DNA from: Mycolicibacterium sp.
Lineage (GTDB): Bacteria; Actinomycetota; Actinomycetes; Mycobacteriales; Mycobacteriaceae
Length of the DNA stretch: 54,849 bases
Direction of reading: 5' to 3'
NCBI RefSeq assembly: GCF_017853185.1
Contig: NZ_JAFMJZ010000005.1
Span: 1-54,849 of the forward strand
Under the pieces are notes generated by a model. That model saw nothing but the letters and a program-made list of their open reading frames with translations, did not search any database and was not told the origin of the DNA. This document shows, piece after piece, positions 25,372-35,872 of the stretch. The translations under genes were made by a program, and so were the position numbers. The number at the start of each line of letters is the position of its first letter. The stretch's first letter is position 1.

Positions 25372-27650
25372 CCGAAGAGACCGGGCAGCACCCCTTCGGA
25401 GGTGCTGCGCAGTTCCTCCAGACTGACGGTGAAGAGATCCTGGACCTCGACCGCGGCCGATCCACTGTCGGAGACCCCGATCCGGGTCGCCGGCAGCGCA
25501 CGCGCCTCGCACATCGCAGCGAACCGGCTCTCCTCGGTGCGCGGCACCGCGACCAGCACCCGCCCGGCGGACTCGGAGAAGAGGAAGACGAACGGGTCGA
25601 CCCCTTCCGGAAGCACGATGCGGCAACCACATTCGCCGGCCAGCGATGACTCGACGATCGCCTGAATCAGGCCGCCCTCGCTCAGGTCGTGGGCGGCCGA
25701 GACCATGCCGTCACGGGATCCGGCGACCAGAACCTCACCGAGCAGCCTCTCCCGATCCAGATCCACCTTCGGCGGCAGGCCGCCGAGATGATCGGCGGTC
25801 ACCTGGGCCCAGATCGAACCGTCGAACTCGTCACGGGTGTCGCCGAGCAGATACAACGTCTCACCGGGTTCGGTGCCCAGGGCGGTGGGAATGCGACGGT
25901 GCACGTCGTCGATCACCCCGAGCACGCCGACCACCGGTGTCGGCAGGATCGGGGTGGCCCCGGTCTGGTTGTAGAAGCTGACATTGCCGCCGGTGACCGG
26001 AATGCCAAGGGCCGCACAGCCGTCGGCGAGGCCGCGCACCGCCTGGGAGAACTGCCACATCACGCCCGGATCCTCCGGGGAGCCGAAGTTCAGGCAGTTG
26101 GTCACCGCGATCGGGGTCGCACCGGTGACCGCGACGTTGCGGTAGGCCTCGGCCAGCGCCAACTGCGCCCCGGCGTACGGGTCCAGTTGGGTGTAGCGAC
26201 CGGAGGCGTCGGTGGCCACCGCGATCCCGCGGCCGGTCTCCTCGTCGATGCGCAACACCCCGCCGTCGGCGTGCTCGGCCAGCACGGTGTTGCCCCGCAC
26301 GTACCGGTCGTACTGCTCGGTGATGAAGGCCCGGCTGCACAGGTGCGGACTGCCCAGCAGCGCAAGCAGAGTCGCGCGCAGTTCGTCGCCGGTCTTCGGA
26401 CGCGGCAGACCCGCGGTGGTGTCCGCGTTGAGCGCGTCCTGGGTGTCGGGCCGTTGCAGCGGGCGCTGGTAGATCGGGCCCTCGTGGGCGACCGTGCGCG
26501 GCGGGACGTCGACGACGGTCTCGCCGTGCCAGGTGATCTTCAGCCGGTCCCCATCGGCGACCTCTCCGATCACCGAGGCCAGCACGTCCCACTTGCGGCA
26601 TACCGCCATGAACGCCCCGACGTTCTCCGGAGTGACTACGGCGCACATGCGTTCCTGGGACTCACTGGAGAGGATCTCGGCGGGACTCATGTTCGCCGCG
26701 CGCAACGGGACCGCGTCCAGTTCGATGGTCATGCCGCCGTCGCCGGCCGAGGCGAGTTCCGATGTGGCGCAGGACAATCCGGCACCGCCGAGATCCTGGA
26801 TGCCGACCACCAGGCGGGCGGCGTAGAGCTCCAGGCAGCACTCGATGAGCACCTTCTCCATGAACGGGTCGCCGACCTGCACACTGGGCAGCTTCTTGCG
26901 GCCCGCGCCGGACTCGTCACCGGCGAAGGTGTCCGACGCCAGCACCGACACCCCGCCGATGCCGTCGAGTCCGGTGCGCGCGCCGAACAGGATGATCTTG
27001 TTGCCGGTGCCGGAGGCGAATGCCAGGTGCAGGTCCTCCTTGCGGAGCACGCCCACACACATCGCGTTGACCAACGGGTTGCCCGCGTAGGAGGCGTCGA
27101 AGATCGTCTCGCCGCCGATGTTCGGCAGGCCCAGCGAATTGCCGTATCCGCTGATACCGCGCACCACACCGTCGAGCACCCGGCGGGTGTCCGGGGCGTC
27201 GGCGGCGCCGAACCGCAACTGGTCCATCACCGCCACCGGGCGGGCGCCCATCGCCATGATGTCGCGGACGATTCCGCCGACACCGGTGGCCGCGCCCTGA
27301 TACGGCTCCACATAGGACGGATGGTTGTGCGACTCGACCTTGAAGGTGACCGCCCAGCCGTCGCCGATGTCGACCACGCCGGCGTTCTCGCCGATACCGG
27401 CCAGCATCCCTGCACGCATCTCGTCGGTGGTGGTCTCGCCGAAGTAGCGCAGATGCACCTTGGAGGACTTGTAGGAGCAGTGCTCGCTCCACATCACCGA
27501 GTACATCGCGAGCTCGGCATCGGTGGGCCGACGGCCGAGGATGTCGCGGATGCGCTGATACTCGTCGTCCTTGAGACCGAGCTCCCGGTAGGGCTGGGGG
27601 TGGTCAGGGGTGGCGGCCGCATGCGCGACGGTGTCGACGGTCACCGGCAC
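25368..27650 (-). CDS. purL: phosphoribosylformylglycinamidine synthase subunit PurL
   Basis: The 760-aa product is the small-type PurL (Bacillus-like) that works with PurQ and PurS to convert FGAR, ATP and glutamine to FGAM. Landmarks are [16 protein letters not shown], the ATP/FGAR site [52 protein letters not shown] segments and the second half with [14 protein letters not shown] and [10 protein letters not shown]. The start is GTG at 27650, 3 nt after the aminopeptidase stop, so expression is probably coupled. purS, purQ and purL lie in the same transcription unit. Confidence 0.97.
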   Translation of the reverse strand: MPVTVDTVAHAAATPDHPQPYRELGLKDDEYQRIRDILGRRPTDAELAMYSVMWSEHCSYKSSKVHLRYFGETTTDEMRAGMLAGIGENAGVVDIGDGWAVTFKVESHNHPSYVEPYQGAATGVGGIVRDIMAMGARPVAVMDQLRFGAADAPDTRRVLDGVVRGISGYGNSLGLPNIGGETIFDASYAGNPLVNAMCVGVLRKEDLHLAFASGTGNKIILFGARTGLDGIGGVSVLASDTFAGDESGAGRKKLPSVQVGDPFMEKVLIECCLELYAARLVVGIQDLGGAGLSCATSELASAGDGGMTIELDAVPLRAANMSPAEILSSESQERMCAVVTPENVGAFMAVCRKWDVLASVIGEVADGDRLKITWHGETVVDVPPRTVAHEGPIYQRPLQRPDTQDALNADTTAGLPRPKTGDELRATLLALLGSPHLCSRAFITEQYDRYVRGNTVLAEHADGGVLRIDEETGRGIAVATDASGRYTQLDPYAGAQLALAEAYRNVAVTGATPIAVTNCLNFGSPEDPGVMWQFSQAVRGLADGCAALGIPVTGGNVSFYNQTGATPILPTPVVGVLGVIDDVHRRIPTALGTEPGETLYLLGDTRDEFDGSIWAQVTADHLGGLPPKVDLDRERLLGEVLVAGSRDGMVSAAHDLSEGGLIQAIVESSLAGECGCRIVLPEGVDPFVFLFSESAGRVLVAVPRTEESRFAAMCEARALPATRIGVSDSGSAAVEVQDLFTVSLEELRSTSEGVLPGLFG

Positions 27651-27653
27651 AGC

Positions 27654-28934
27654 TTATTCGGGCGTCAGGAAGGCCCGCAGCGCGGCGGCGTAAGCAACCA
27701 CGTCGGCCGATCCCATCAGCTCGCGCGCTGAGTGCATGGCCAGTTGCGGCGCGCCCACATCGACCGTCGGGATACCGGTGCGCGCCGCCGTCATCGGCCC
27801 GATCGTCGACCCGCAGGGCAGGTCGGCGCGGTGCTCGTAGCGCTGCAGCGGCACTCCGGCGCGGCGGCAGGCCAGCTCGAAGGCCGCGGCGGTTCGGCTG
27901 TCGGTGGCGTAGCGCAGGTTCGGCTGCACCTTGAGCACCGGACCGCCGTTGATCGCGATGGGGTGACCGGGCTCGTGCCGTTCCGGGTAGTTGGGATGGG
28001 TGGCGTGCGCCATGTCGCCGGAGGCCACCATGGATCCGGTCAGGCGCCGCAGGAAGTCCTCGCGGCCGCCACCGGCCGTCAGCACGATCCGTTCCAGGGT
28101 GGTGATCAGCAGGTCGGACTGGGCGCCGTGATCGGAGGTCGAGCCCACCTCCTCATGGTCGAACAGCGCGAGCACCGGGATGTGGTCACCCGGTTCGGCG
28201 GCCAGGAAGGCCTCCAGACCGGCGTAGCAGGTGCCCTGGTTGTCCAGCCTCGCCGCGCTGACGAACTCCTCGCCGGCACCGGTCAGCCGCGACGGCGTCA
28301 GATCGTGGGTCATCAGATCGGCGGAGAGCAGATCGTCGGGATCGAGCCCGGCACGTTCCGCGACGAACCCCAGCAGCGAGCGTGGCCGGTCTCCGGTTCC
28401 CCAGACCGCGTTGAGGTGTCGCTGCGGATCCAGGCTGAGCGATCCACGGTCCTCGGCCAGATGGATCGCCAGTTGCGGGACCCGCAGGATCGGCTCGTCG
28501 ATCCGCACCAGCCGGTCGGCCACCCCGCCGGGTGTGCCGCGATCCCGCACCGAGAGCCGGCCGCTGAGTCCGAGATCGCGGTCCAGCCAGGAGTTCAGCC
28601 ACGCCCCGCCGTAGGGCTCCAGGGCGACCACCTGCCAGCCGGCCACCACCCGGTCCGGGTGCTGTTTGACGCGCAGGTTCGGACTGTCGGTGTGCGCGCC
28701 GACGATCCGGAACGGACGGGCCTGACTTCCTTCGCTTTTCCAGGCGACCAGCGATCCGGCCCGCACCGTGAAGAACCGGCCGGCTTCCCGGTCCCAGCGA
28801 TCGGTTTCGGAGAGTTCGGTGAACCCGGCCCGGGTCAGCCGGTCGGCGACCGTCGCGCAGACGTGAAAGGGCGAGGGCGATGCGTCGATGAACTCACACA
28901 GGCCCTGCGGTGTCGCCGCCGTGGAGATGACCAT
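27654..28934 (-). CDS. pepC: M18 family aspartyl aminopeptidase (PepC/ApeB)
   Basis: The 426-aa product is a zinc dodecameric aminopeptidase of family M18, removing N-terminal acidic residues. The metal-ligand motifs are visible: [13 protein letters not shown] (His, Asp), [16 protein letters not shown] (bridging Asp), LFDHEEVGS (Glu pair) and [12 protein letters not shown] (last His). It corresponds to Rv0800. It lies between purQ (5 nt upstream) and purL (3 nt downstream), so it is made with the FGAM synthase subunits. Whether it has a link to purine metabolism is unknown. Confidence 0.93.
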   Translation of the reverse strand: MVISTAATPQGLCEFIDASPSPFHVCATVADRLTRAGFTELSETDRWDREAGRFFTVRAGSLVAWKSEGSQARPFRIVGAHTDSPNLRVKQHPDRVVAGWQVVALEPYGGAWLNSWLDRDLGLSGRLSVRDRGTPGGVADRLVRIDEPILRVPQLAIHLAEDRGSLSLDPQRHLNAVWGTGDRPRSLLGFVAERAGLDPDDLLSADLMTHDLTPSRLTGAGEEFVSAARLDNQGTCYAGLEAFLAAEPGDHIPVLALFDHEEVGSTSDHGAQSDLLITTLERIVLTAGGGREDFLRRLTGSMVASGDMAHATHPNYPERHEPGHPIAINGGPVLKVQPNLRYATDSRTAAAFELACRRAGVPLQRYEHRADLPCGSTIGPMTAARTGIPTVDVGAPQLAMHSARELMGSADVVAYAAALRAFLTPE

Positions 28935-28939
28935 CTGAT

Positions 28940-29620
28940 CTAGGCGCCGGCGGTCAGCACGGCGTCGAGTGCCGAGTAGAACATTCCCAGACCGTCGTCG
29001 GACGGACCGGTGAGCGCTTCGGTGGCGTGCTCGGGGTGCGGCATCAGACCGACCACCCGTCCGTTGGCGGAACTGATGCCGGCGATATCGCGCATCGAGC
29101 CGTTGAGGTTCTCGACGTAGCGGAACGCCACCCGGCCTTCACCCTCGAGTTCGTCGAGCACCGATTCGCTTGCCACGTAACGGCCTTCGCCGGATTTGAG
29201 CGGAATCAGTAACTCCGCCCCGGACTCGTAACGCGACGTCCACGCGGTGTTGACCGAGTCGACCTTCAGCCAGACGTCGCGGCAGATGAAGTGCAGTCCG
29301 GAGTTGCGGGCGAGTGCGCCCGGCAGCAGGCCGGCCTCGCAGAGCACCTGAAATCCGTTGCAGATCCCCAGCACCGGCATCCCACGGCCGGCGGCGTCAA
29401 TGACCTCGGTCATCACCGGGGCGAACTTGGCGATGGCGCCGCAACGGAGGTAGTCGCCGTAGGAGAAGCCGCCGGGAACGACGACCGCGTCGACACCCTT
29501 GAGGTCATGGTCGGCGTGCCACAGGCTGACCGCCTCGGCGCCGGCCAGTCGGACGGCGCGGGCGGCGTCGACGTCGTCGAGGGTGCCGGGGAAGGTGATG
29601 ACGCCGACGCGGGCGCTCAT
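28940..29620 (-). CDS. purQ: phosphoribosylformylglycinamidine synthase glutaminase subunit PurQ
   Basis: The 226-aa class I glutamine amidotransferase supplies ammonia to PurL. The catalytic triad is visible: Cys in [15 protein letters not shown], His and Glu in [10 protein letters not shown]. The N-terminus [17 protein letters not shown] and [12 protein letters not shown] are typical. The ATG at 29620 overlaps the purS stop (ATGA). Confidence 0.97.
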   Translation of the reverse strand: MSARVGVITFPGTLDDVDAARAVRLAGAEAVSLWHADHDLKGVDAVVVPGGFSYGDYLRCGAIAKFAPVMTEVIDAAGRGMPVLGICNGFQVLCEAGLLPGALARNSGLHFICRDVWLKVDSVNTAWTSRYESGAELLIPLKSGEGRYVASESVLDELEGEGRVAFRYVENLNGSMRDIAGISSANGRVVGLMPHPEHATEALTGPSDDGLGMFYSALDAVLTAGA

Positions 29621-29856
29621 GCCGGGTCCCGGGTGACCGACCAGTCCTCGATGACGGTGTTGGCCAACAACGACTCGGCGATCTCGGCGAGTTCGTCGTC
29701 GGTCACGGTGTCGTCGACTTCGAGTTCGAACCGCTTGCCCTGCCGCACATCGGAAACCCCACGGTGGCCGAGCCGACCCAGGGCTCCGCCGATGGCCTGA
29801 CCCTGCGGATCCAGAATCTCGGCTTTGGGCATCACGTTGACAACTACCCGGGCCAC
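29617..29856 (-). CDS. purS: phosphoribosylformylglycinamidine synthase subunit PurS
   Basis: The 79-aa product has the full length of PurS and bridges PurQ and Pur[22 protein letters not shown] and [16 protein letters not shown] are family hallmarks. The GTG at 29856 was chosen because AGAGGAG lies 4 nt upstream and the conserved sequence starts there; the longer open frame is not conserved. It overlaps purQ by 4 nt. Confidence 0.95.
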   Translation of the reverse strand: MARVVVNVMPKAEILDPQGQAIGGALGRLGHRGVSDVRQGKRFELEVDDTVTDDELAEIAESLLANTVIEDWSVTRDPA

Positions 29857-29920
29857 GTGGCTCCTCTGGTCTGGGGGACGGTGCGAGTCAGATCCTACTG
29901 CCCGGTCGTGGACGGCCGGG

Positions 29921-30592
29921 TCACCGGCAGGAGCCGAGGTAGGCGCTGCACAGCGGAGCGCCCAGCGCCTCGAGGACCGTTGCATCCGAGACCGTCTGAT
30001 ACGGCGCCGCCGGCGGGGCGGCCGCCCACAGGGCCAGTTCGGTGACGGTGCTGCTGACCGGGTCGGCCAGCAGGTACTGATGCAGAATCACCGGCCCGCT
30101 GATCACCGCGGCCAACCGGTCCGGCTCCTCCAGGGTGATCGACGGCGAAGCGCCCGGGTTGGTCAGTTGGCAGGCGCGCAGGGACGCGGCCGCGGCCGCC
30201 ATCGCGCCGCGGGCCAGTTCACCGCCCCGCCAGGTCTCACCCTGCCAATGCACGATCTGCGCCTGGAGTTGCCACTGCCCGTCGGGATGGGTGATCACCG
30301 AGCGTTCGGCGACGGCGTAGGTGCGGGGATCCTGCGGCGCCGGCGCGCTGCCGCACAACTCTTCGAAGCGGAACCGGGGCACACGCGCGGTCACGGCGAG
30401 CCCGGCCAGCGGCTGCCATCCGTAACGGGCGTCCAACGGAATGGCCGAGGGGCTGATCCAGGCGGAGTCCGGAATGCGGTTGCAGGCGGGCGGGCAGGTA
30501 CCGGTCGGCCCATTCACCGTCGGGTCCGCGGGGGCAGGCGCAGCGAACACGAGACCGGCGGCCGCTAGGACCACTGTGAGGGCTATCCGCAA
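29921..30592 (-). CDS. exported protein of unknown function
   Basis: The 223-aa product begins MRIALTVVLAAAGLVFAAPAPADP, a Sec signal peptide with a likely AxA cleavage site. The mature protein has six or so Cys (TCPPACNR, LCGSAPAP, LRACQL, PLCSAYLGSC), which suggests disulfides, and contains PDSAWISPSAIPLDARYGWQPLAGL. The start is TTG at 30592 with a strong GGAGG 7 nt upstream. It is divergent from the metallo-hydrolase gene and is the gene before purS. I recognise it only as a mycobacterial secreted family. Confidence 0.78.
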   Translation of the reverse strand: MRIALTVVLAAAGLVFAAPAPADPTVNGPTGTCPPACNRIPDSAWISPSAIPLDARYGWQPLAGLAVTARVPRFRFEELCGSAPAPQDPRTYAVAERSVITHPDGQWQLQAQIVHWQGETWRGGELARGAMAAAAASLRACQLTNPGASPSITLEEPDRLAAVISGPVILHQYLLADPVSSTVTELALWAAAPPAAPYQTVSDATVLEALGAPLCSAYLGSCR

Positions 30593-30624
30593 CTCGACGC
30601 CTCCTTTGGCGCACAATCGTAAGC

Positions 30625-31263
30625 ATGGAATTGACGCATTTCGGTCATTCATGCCTGCTCGCGGACTTCGGTGTCGCACGGGTGCTCTTCGATCCGGGCA
30701 ACTTCTCGCACGGGTTCGAGGGCATCACCGGTCTCACCGCCATCCTCATCACCCATCAACATCCCGATCACGCCGACCCACAGCGGTTACCCGCTTTGGT
30801 CGAGGCCAATCCTCAGGCGGCGCTCTACGCCGATCCGCAGACCGCGGCGATGCTCGGCGGCGATTGGCATGCAGTGCATGCCGGCGATGAGTTCACTGTC
30901 GACGGCCTGACCGTGCGCGGTGTCGGCGGCCGCCATGCCGTCATCCATCCCGAGATCCCGGTGATCGACAACATCTCCTATCTGCTCGGTGACGCAACGC
31001 ATCCGGCGAAGCTGATGCACCCGGGCGACGCGCTGTTCGTGCCGGACGAGGAGATCGAGGTGCTCGCCACCCCGGCCGCCGCACCCTGGATGAAGATCTC
31101 CGAGGCGGTCGACTACCTGCGCGCGGTGGCGCCCCGGCACGCGGTCCCGATCCATCAGGGCATCATCGCGCCGGAAGCCCGCGGCATCTACTACGGACGA
31201 CTGACCGAGATGACCGACACCGACTTCCGGGTACTGACCGAAGAGAAGTCGGTACGGTTCTGA
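30625..31263 (+). CDS. metallo-beta-lactamase fold hydrolase (Rv0786c family)
   Basis: The 212-aa product is of the UlaG-like type: MELTHFGHSCLL at the N-terminus, VLFDPGNF, the metal motif THQHPDHAD (HxHxDH), VGGRHAVIHPEIP and a late His in AVPIHQGII. The substrate is unknown. It starts 32 bp from the divergent secreted-protein gene and is followed 2 nt later by an SDR. Confidence 0.88.
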   Translation: MELTHFGHSCLLADFGVARVLFDPGNFSHGFEGITGLTAILITHQHPDHADPQRLPALVEANPQAALYADPQTAAMLGGDWHAVHAGDEFTVDGLTVRGVGGRHAVIHPEIPVIDNISYLLGDATHPAKLMHPGDALFVPDEEIEVLATPAAAPWMKISEAVDYLRAVAPRHAVPIHQGIIAPEARGIYYGRLTEMTDTDFRVLTEEKSVRF

Positions 31264-31265
31264 GC

Positions 31266-32060
31266 ATGAGCGCAGCGGATCTGGAACGTCTGTTCGGCCT
31301 GAAGGGCAAGACCGCAGTGGTCACCGGCGGCACCCGGGGCATCGGGATGATGATCGCCCGCGGGCTGCTGCAGGCCGGTGCCACGGTGGTGATCAGTTCC
31401 CGTAAGGCCGACGCGGTCGCCGACGCGGTCGAGCAACTCGCCGGGTTCGGGCCGGTGCGCGGCATCGCGGCCGACCTGTCCCGGCAGGAGGAGTGCGCAC
31501 GGCTTGCCGCCGAGGTGCTGGCCGAGACCGACACCCTGCACATCCTGGTCAACAACGCCGGGGCCACCTGGGGTGAGCCGCTGGAGAAGTTTCCCGCTGC
31601 GGCCTGGGACCGGGTGCTCGACCTCAACGTCAAATCGCCGTTCTGGATGGTTCAGGAACTCCTGCCCGCACTGCGCCGGGCCGGTACCGCGGACGATCCC
31701 GCCCGGATCATCAACATCGGCAGCATCGACGGAATCCAGGTCAGCACGATGCCCACCTACTCGTATTCGGCGAGCAAGGCCGCGGTGCACCAGCTGACCC
31801 GGGTGCTCGCCAAAGAGCTTGGTCCCCAGCACATCACCGTCAACGCAGTGGCGCCCGGGCCGTTCCCGTCCAAGATGATGGCCGCGACCCTGGACGCCTT
31901 CGGCGATGCGATCGCGGCGGCCGCGCCATTGCGCCGGATCGGCCGCGACGACGATATGGCCGGCATCGCGGTGTTCCTCGCCAGCCGGGCCGGTTCCTAT
32001 CTCAACGGCGCGATCATCCCGGTCGACGGCGGCATCGCCACCACCGCCAGCGGGACGTAG
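31266..32060 (+). CDS. short-chain dehydrogenase/reductase (RhlG/FabG-like)
   Basis: The 264-aa classical SDR has cofactor loop TGGTRGIG, NNAG in HILVNNAGATWGEP, catalytic Ser in IINIGSIDG and YSYSASKAAV (YxxxK). The C-terminal VDGG motif (IIPVDGGIATT) is typical of FabG-like enzymes. Substrate unknown. The loop around TWGEPLEKFPAAAWD resembles RhlG-type reductases. It follows the metallo-hydrolase by 2 nt and converges on ptrB with a 1-nt gap. Confidence 0.87.
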   Translation: MSAADLERLFGLKGKTAVVTGGTRGIGMMIARGLLQAGATVVISSRKADAVADAVEQLAGFGPVRGIAADLSRQEECARLAAEVLAETDTLHILVNNAGATWGEPLEKFPAAAWDRVLDLNVKSPFWMVQELLPALRRAGTADDPARIINIGSIDGIQVSTMPTYSYSASKAAVHQLTRVLAKELGPQHITVNAVAPGPFPSKMMAATLDAFGDAIAAAAPLRRIGRDDDMAGIAVFLASRAGSYLNGAIIPVDGGIATTASGT

Positions 32061-32061
32061 C

Positions 32062-34179
32062 TCAGGCTTGCGCTGCGGCCCTGCCGAACCGATCCGGGTC
32101 GGCAGTGGCCAGCAACCAGGCGTACTGGAACGCCGCTTCCTTCCACCGCTCGTAACGGCCACTGATACCGCCGTGCCCGGCGGCCATCTGGGTGCGCAGC
32201 AGGACGGGGCGTTCATCGGTCTTGTGATGCCGCAGTGCGGCAACCCATTTCGCCGGTTCGACGTAGAACACCCGGGTGTCGTTGAGCGACGTCATCGCCA
32301 GGATCGCCGGGTACTCCTTGGCTTCGACGTTCTCGTACGGCGAGTAGGACTTCATGTAGAAGTAAACGTCGGAGTCCTCCAACGGATTGCCCCACTCGTC
32401 CCACTCGGTGACGGTCAACGGCAGGGTCGGATCCAGGATCGTCGTCAACGGATCCACGAAGGGCACCTGGGCCAGGATTCCGGCGAACAGTTCCGGCGCC
32501 ATGTTGGCCACCGCCCCCATCAGCAGACCGCCCGCACTTCCGCCCAATGCCACCAGGTTCTGCGGGCGGGTCAGCCCGGTGTCGACCAGATGCCTTGCCG
32601 CGCAGATGAAGTCGGCGAAGGTGTTCTTCTTCTCCAGCAGCTTGCCGCCCTCGTACCAGAGCCGGCCCATCTCTCCCCCACCGCGGACGTGGGCGATGGC
32701 GAACACCATCCCGCGGTCCAGCAGCGAGAGCGTGGCGATGGAGAAGCGCGGATCCTCGCTCGACTCGTAGGCGCCATACCCGTAGAGCACCGTCGGCGCC
32801 GGGAACTGCAGACCGGCGCGGTGGATCAGCGATATCGGGATCCGGGTTCCGTCCGGCGCATGCGCCCAGTCCCGGCGCTCGACGTAATCCTGCGGGCGAT
32901 AGTCACCGAGGACGGGTTGCTCCCGCAGCAGGATGCGCTCGCCGGTCGCCATCACGATGTCGTAGATCCGCATCGGGGTGACGAACGAGGTCGCCCCGAT
33001 GCGCAGCCGGGGTGATTCCCAGTTCGGGTTGCCGGCCATGCCGCAGGCCATGAGTTCGGAGTCGAAGCCGATCTGCTCCGGGGTTCCGTACCCGGCGCCC
33101 GGCACCAGTGGCCACACCTCGATGGTGGGCAGTCCCTCGCGCCGGTAGTGGACGACGATCCGATCGGCGAACGCGTCCACGCCTTCGAGGCGGACGTCCT
33201 CGCGAGCCGGGATCAGGGTGGTCTGCCTGGTCGGATCGTCGACCGGGGCCTCGACGAGGGTGAAGTTCACCGCGCCGTCGTTGTGCAGGATCAGGAACCG
33301 GTCCTCGCCGTCGATCACGGCGTGCTCGACGGTGTACTCGACACCGTCGCGGCGCGGTAGGACGACGGTGAACTCAGCCGCCGGATCGCCCGCCTCGGCG
33401 AGCCTGATCTCGGAGGTGACCGCCGAACCGGCGACGATGACGATGTAGGCGTTGGAGCGGCTGCGCCCGACCGCGACCCAGAACCGTTGATCCGGCTCGT
33501 GGAAGACCTGCTCGTCTGGTTCCGCCGCACCAAGCCGGTGCCGCCAGACGGTGTCGGGCCGCCAGGCGTCGTCGACGGTCGTGTAATACGTCGTCGCATT
33601 GTCGGTGGCCCAGGTCACCCCGGCGGCGATTCCGGAGACGCTGTCGGGATACAGCTCACCGGTGCGTAAGTCCTTGAACCGCAATGTGTACCGCTCATCA
33701 CCGACCACGTCGACCGAGTACGCCAGCACGGCTCCGTCCGGGCTGACACTGGCCGCCCCGACGGAGAAATAGTCGTGGCCTTCGGCTTCGATGTTCTCGT
33801 CGAGCAGGATCTGCTCACCGGGTATGTCGGTGTGTTCGTCGAGAACCGGCGGGCTCCAGTCGTCCGGTCCCGCGATCGGGCACCGGCAGTGCACGCCGTA
33901 CTGCTTGCCCTCGAAACTGCGCCCGTAGTACCACCAGTCGTCGCGACGTACCGGCACCGAGAGGTCGGTCTCCTTGGTACGGGCCTTGATCTCATCGAAG
34001 ATCTTCTGCCGCAACGGCTCCAGATACTCCGTCTCCTCCTCGACGTGCGCGTTCTCCGCCTCGAGATGGGCGATGACCTCGGGGTCGGACTTGTCCCGCA
34101 TCCACTCGTAGTGGTCGACGAAGACGTCGTCGTGGTGCTGACGCCGGGTCTCGACCCGCTTCGGTGCCGGTGCGCTCAC
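32062..34179 (-). CDS. ptrB: oligopeptidase B (protease II), intact
   Basis: The 705-aa product is a prolyl-oligopeptidase family (S9A) serine peptidase that cuts after basic residues in short peptides. An N-terminal beta-propeller (residues ~70-420) is followed by the alpha/beta-hydrolase domain. The catalytic Ser is in [10 protein letters not shown] (about residue 548), Asp in SLNDTRV (about 635) and His in AAGHGGISG (about 670). [17 protein letters not shown] is also diagnostic. The start is GTG at 34179, overlapping the purC stop (GTGA). In M. tuberculosis, as I remember it, this locus is split into ptrBa and ptrBb. Here it is one continuous frame. Confidence 0.95.
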   Translation of the reverse strand: MSAPAPKRVETRRQHHDDVFVDHYEWMRDKSDPEVIAHLEAENAHVEEETEYLEPLRQKIFDEIKARTKETDLSVPVRRDDWWYYGRSFEGKQYGVHCRCPIAGPDDWSPPVLDEHTDIPGEQILLDENIEAEGHDYFSVGAASVSPDGAVLAYSVDVVGDERYTLRFKDLRTGELYPDSVSGIAAGVTWATDNATTYYTTVDDAWRPDTVWRHRLGAAEPDEQVFHEPDQRFWVAVGRSRSNAYIVIVAGSAVTSEIRLAEAGDPAAEFTVVLPRRDGVEYTVEHAVIDGEDRFLILHNDGAVNFTLVEAPVDDPTRQTTLIPAREDVRLEGVDAFADRIVVHYRREGLPTIEVWPLVPGAGYGTPEQIGFDSELMACGMAGNPNWESPRLRIGATSFVTPMRIYDIVMATGERILLREQPVLGDYRPQDYVERRDWAHAPDGTRIPISLIHRAGLQFPAPTVLYGYGAYESSEDPRFSIATLSLLDRGMVFAIAHVRGGGEMGRLWYEGGKLLEKKNTFADFICAARHLVDTGLTRPQNLVALGGSAGGLLMGAVANMAPELFAGILAQVPFVDPLTTILDPTLPLTVTEWDEWGNPLEDSDVYFYMKSYSPYENVEAKEYPAILAMTSLNDTRVFYVEPAKWVAALRHHKTDERPVLLRTQMAAGHGGISGRYERWKEAAFQYAWLLATADPDRFGRAAAQA

Positions 34180-35069
34180 GCGTCCGCGCCGATCCAGTCC
34201 GCGAACTTCAGCCCCGAAATGCGTTCGTAGGCCTCGATATAACGCTCCCGGGTGGCCGTGACGATGTCGTCGGGCAGCGGCGGCGGAGGGGTGGATCCGT
34301 GCCGATCCCAACCGGATTCCGGACCGGTCAGCCAGTTACGCACGAACTGCTTGTCGAAGCTGGGCTGCACGACACCCTCCTTATAGCTGTCGGCCGGCCA
34401 GTACCGGGAGGAGTCCGGTGTGAAGACCTCATCGGCCAGCACCAGGCGACCGTCGGCGTCGGCGCCGAACTCGAACTTGGTGTCGGCGATGATCACGCCC
34501 TTGCTCAGAGCATGGTCGGCGGCCTGCCGGTAGGTCTGCAGCGTCAGGTCGCGCAGTTGCGCGGCGCGCTGTGCCCCGACGAGTTCGACGACCCGGTCGA
34601 ACGAGATGTTCTCGTCGTGCTCACCGAGTTCGGCCTTGGTGGCCGGGGTGAACAGCGGCTGGTCGAACCTGCTGGCCTCCACCAGACCGGCGGGCAGTTC
34701 GATGCCGCACACCGCGCCGGTGCCCTGATAGTCGAGCAACCCTGATCCGGTGAGGTAGCCGCGCGCCACGCACTCCACCGGCATCATGTCGAGGCGCCGG
34801 ACCACCAGGGCTCGCCCCAGAACCTCGGCCGGAATTCGCGGGTCGTCCGGCGGGCCGGCCAGGTGGTTCGGGGCGTCCACCAGGCCGAAGAAGAAGACGC
34901 TCATCGCCGTCAGGATCCGGCCCTTGTCCGGAATGGCGGTGTCGAGGATGAAGTCGAAGGCCGAGATCCGGTCGGACGCGACGAACAGCAGGTGCTCGTC
35001 GTCGATTGCGTAGAGCTCGCGGACTTTGCCGCTGGCCAGGTGTCGGTAATCGGTCAGGGCAGGACGCAC
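34176..35069 (-). CDS. purC: phosphoribosylaminoimidazole-succinocarboxamide synthase PurC
   Basis: The 297-aa SAICAR synthetase joins CAIR and aspartate. Landmarks are [52 protein letters not shown], and [32 protein letters not shown]. It is the larger eukaryote-like size class of about 300 aa. The start is GTG at 35069. It is coupled to ptrB downstream. Confidence 0.96.
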   Translation of the reverse strand: MRPALTDYRHLASGKVRELYAIDDEHLLFVASDRISAFDFILDTAIPDKGRILTAMSVFFFGLVDAPNHLAGPPDDPRIPAEVLGRALVVRRLDMMPVECVARGYLTGSGLLDYQGTGAVCGIELPAGLVEASRFDQPLFTPATKAELGEHDENISFDRVVELVGAQRAAQLRDLTLQTYRQAADHALSKGVIIADTKFEFGADADGRLVLADEVFTPDSSRYWPADSYKEGVVQPSFDKQFVRNWLTGPESGWDRHGSTPPPPLPDDIVTATRERYIEAYERISGLKFADWIGADA

Positions 35070-35178
35070 CGCGTCAGCCTAGCCGGGTGACGATGCGGCG
35101 CAGCGAAGCGAGGCGCTGAGGAGCCCGGCAATCGGGTCCGGCCTTCATGGGCGGCCGCGCTGTGTTGGGATCGAAGGC

Positions 35179-35805
35179 ATGAAATCGCGCTTCCTGCCGT
35201 ATGCCACCACGCCGGCGCGGCTGACCGCCCAGTTGCTCAGCGACGTGCTGGTGGCCGCCTGGATCGGGGTGTGGATCGTCGTCGGCCTGGCCGTGCACCA
35301 CGCGGTGGCCGCCATCGCCACCGTGGGCACCCAGGTTCAGGACGGGGCCAACGGCATCGCCGACAACCTGGACTCGGCGGGCGAGAGCGCGCACCGGATC
35401 CCGTTGGTCGGCGATGCGATCTCCACACCGCTGCGGGCGGCCAGTGAGGCGGCAGTCGGTCTGGCCGGGGCCGGTGAGAACCTGCACGGCACCGCGATCT
35501 GGCTGGCGGTGCTGCTGGCGATCGCGGTGGCGTCCCCGCCCATCCTGGCGATCGGGATGCCGTGGCTGTTCCTGAGGATCAGGTTCTTCCGGCGCAAGTG
35601 GACGGTGATCGCGCTGGCGCAGACGCCGGCCGGTGAGCAACTGCTGGCGTTGCGGGCGCTGGCGAACCGGCCGTTGCGCAAGCTCACCGAGGTCAGCGCC
35701 GACCCGGTCGGGGCCTGGCGAGTGCAGGACCCCGACGCCGTCCGCGGGCTGGCCGCGTTGGAATTGCGTTCGGCGGGCGTGGCGCGGGTGACTTCGGCGC
35801 GCTAA
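35179..35805 (+). CDS. membrane protein (Rv0779c family)
   Basis: The 208-aa product has two clear hydrophobic segments (VLVAAWIGVWIVVGLAVHHAVAAIATV near residue 22 and TAIWLAVLLAIAVASPPILAIGMPWLFLRIRFF near 115). A region of Asn/Asp/Ala-rich helical sequence lies between, and a cytoplasmic C-terminal part contains ALRALANRPLRKLTEVS. The function is unknown. Its last codons and stop (SAR, TAA) lie inside the first 43-bp palindromic repeat. The 109 nt upstream to purC hold no other gene I can recognise. Confidence 0.8.
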   Translation: MKSRFLPYATTPARLTAQLLSDVLVAAWIGVWIVVGLAVHHAVAAIATVGTQVQDGANGIADNLDSAGESAHRIPLVGDAISTPLRAASEAAVGLAGAGENLHGTAIWLAVLLAIAVASPPILAIGMPWLFLRIRFFRRKWTVIALAQTPAGEQLLALRALANRPLRKLTEVSADPVGAWRVQDPDAVRGLAALELRSAGVARVTSAR

Positions 35806-35835
35806 TCGTCGCTGAGCGACGAAATCCGCGCCGAC
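35793..35835. repeat. 43-bp palindromic repeat, copy A (upstream of the DUF559 gene)
   Basis: The structure is TTCGGCGCG - CTAA - TCGTCGC - TGA - GCGACGA - AATC - CGCGCCGAC: two nested inverted repeats (8 of 9 outer, 7 of 7 inner) with a 3-nt loop. It matches copy B (36721-36763) at about 39 of 43 positions. The TAA in it ends the Rv0779c-like gene. It would fold into a strong terminator-like hairpin in either strand. Confidence 0.9.
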
Positions 35836-35872
35836 TTGGAACGGGTTGGGCCCCTTACCCGTCAAACCGGGC

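Noticed and set aside
25689..27731. 680-codon plus-strand frame antisense to purL
   Set aside because: It is a shadow of purL, without ribosome site or recognisable motif.
35070..35178. A possible small gene between purC and the Rv0779c-like gene
   Set aside because: Only short frames without ribosome site; the stretch has imperfect GC-rich repeats and no convincing coding signal.
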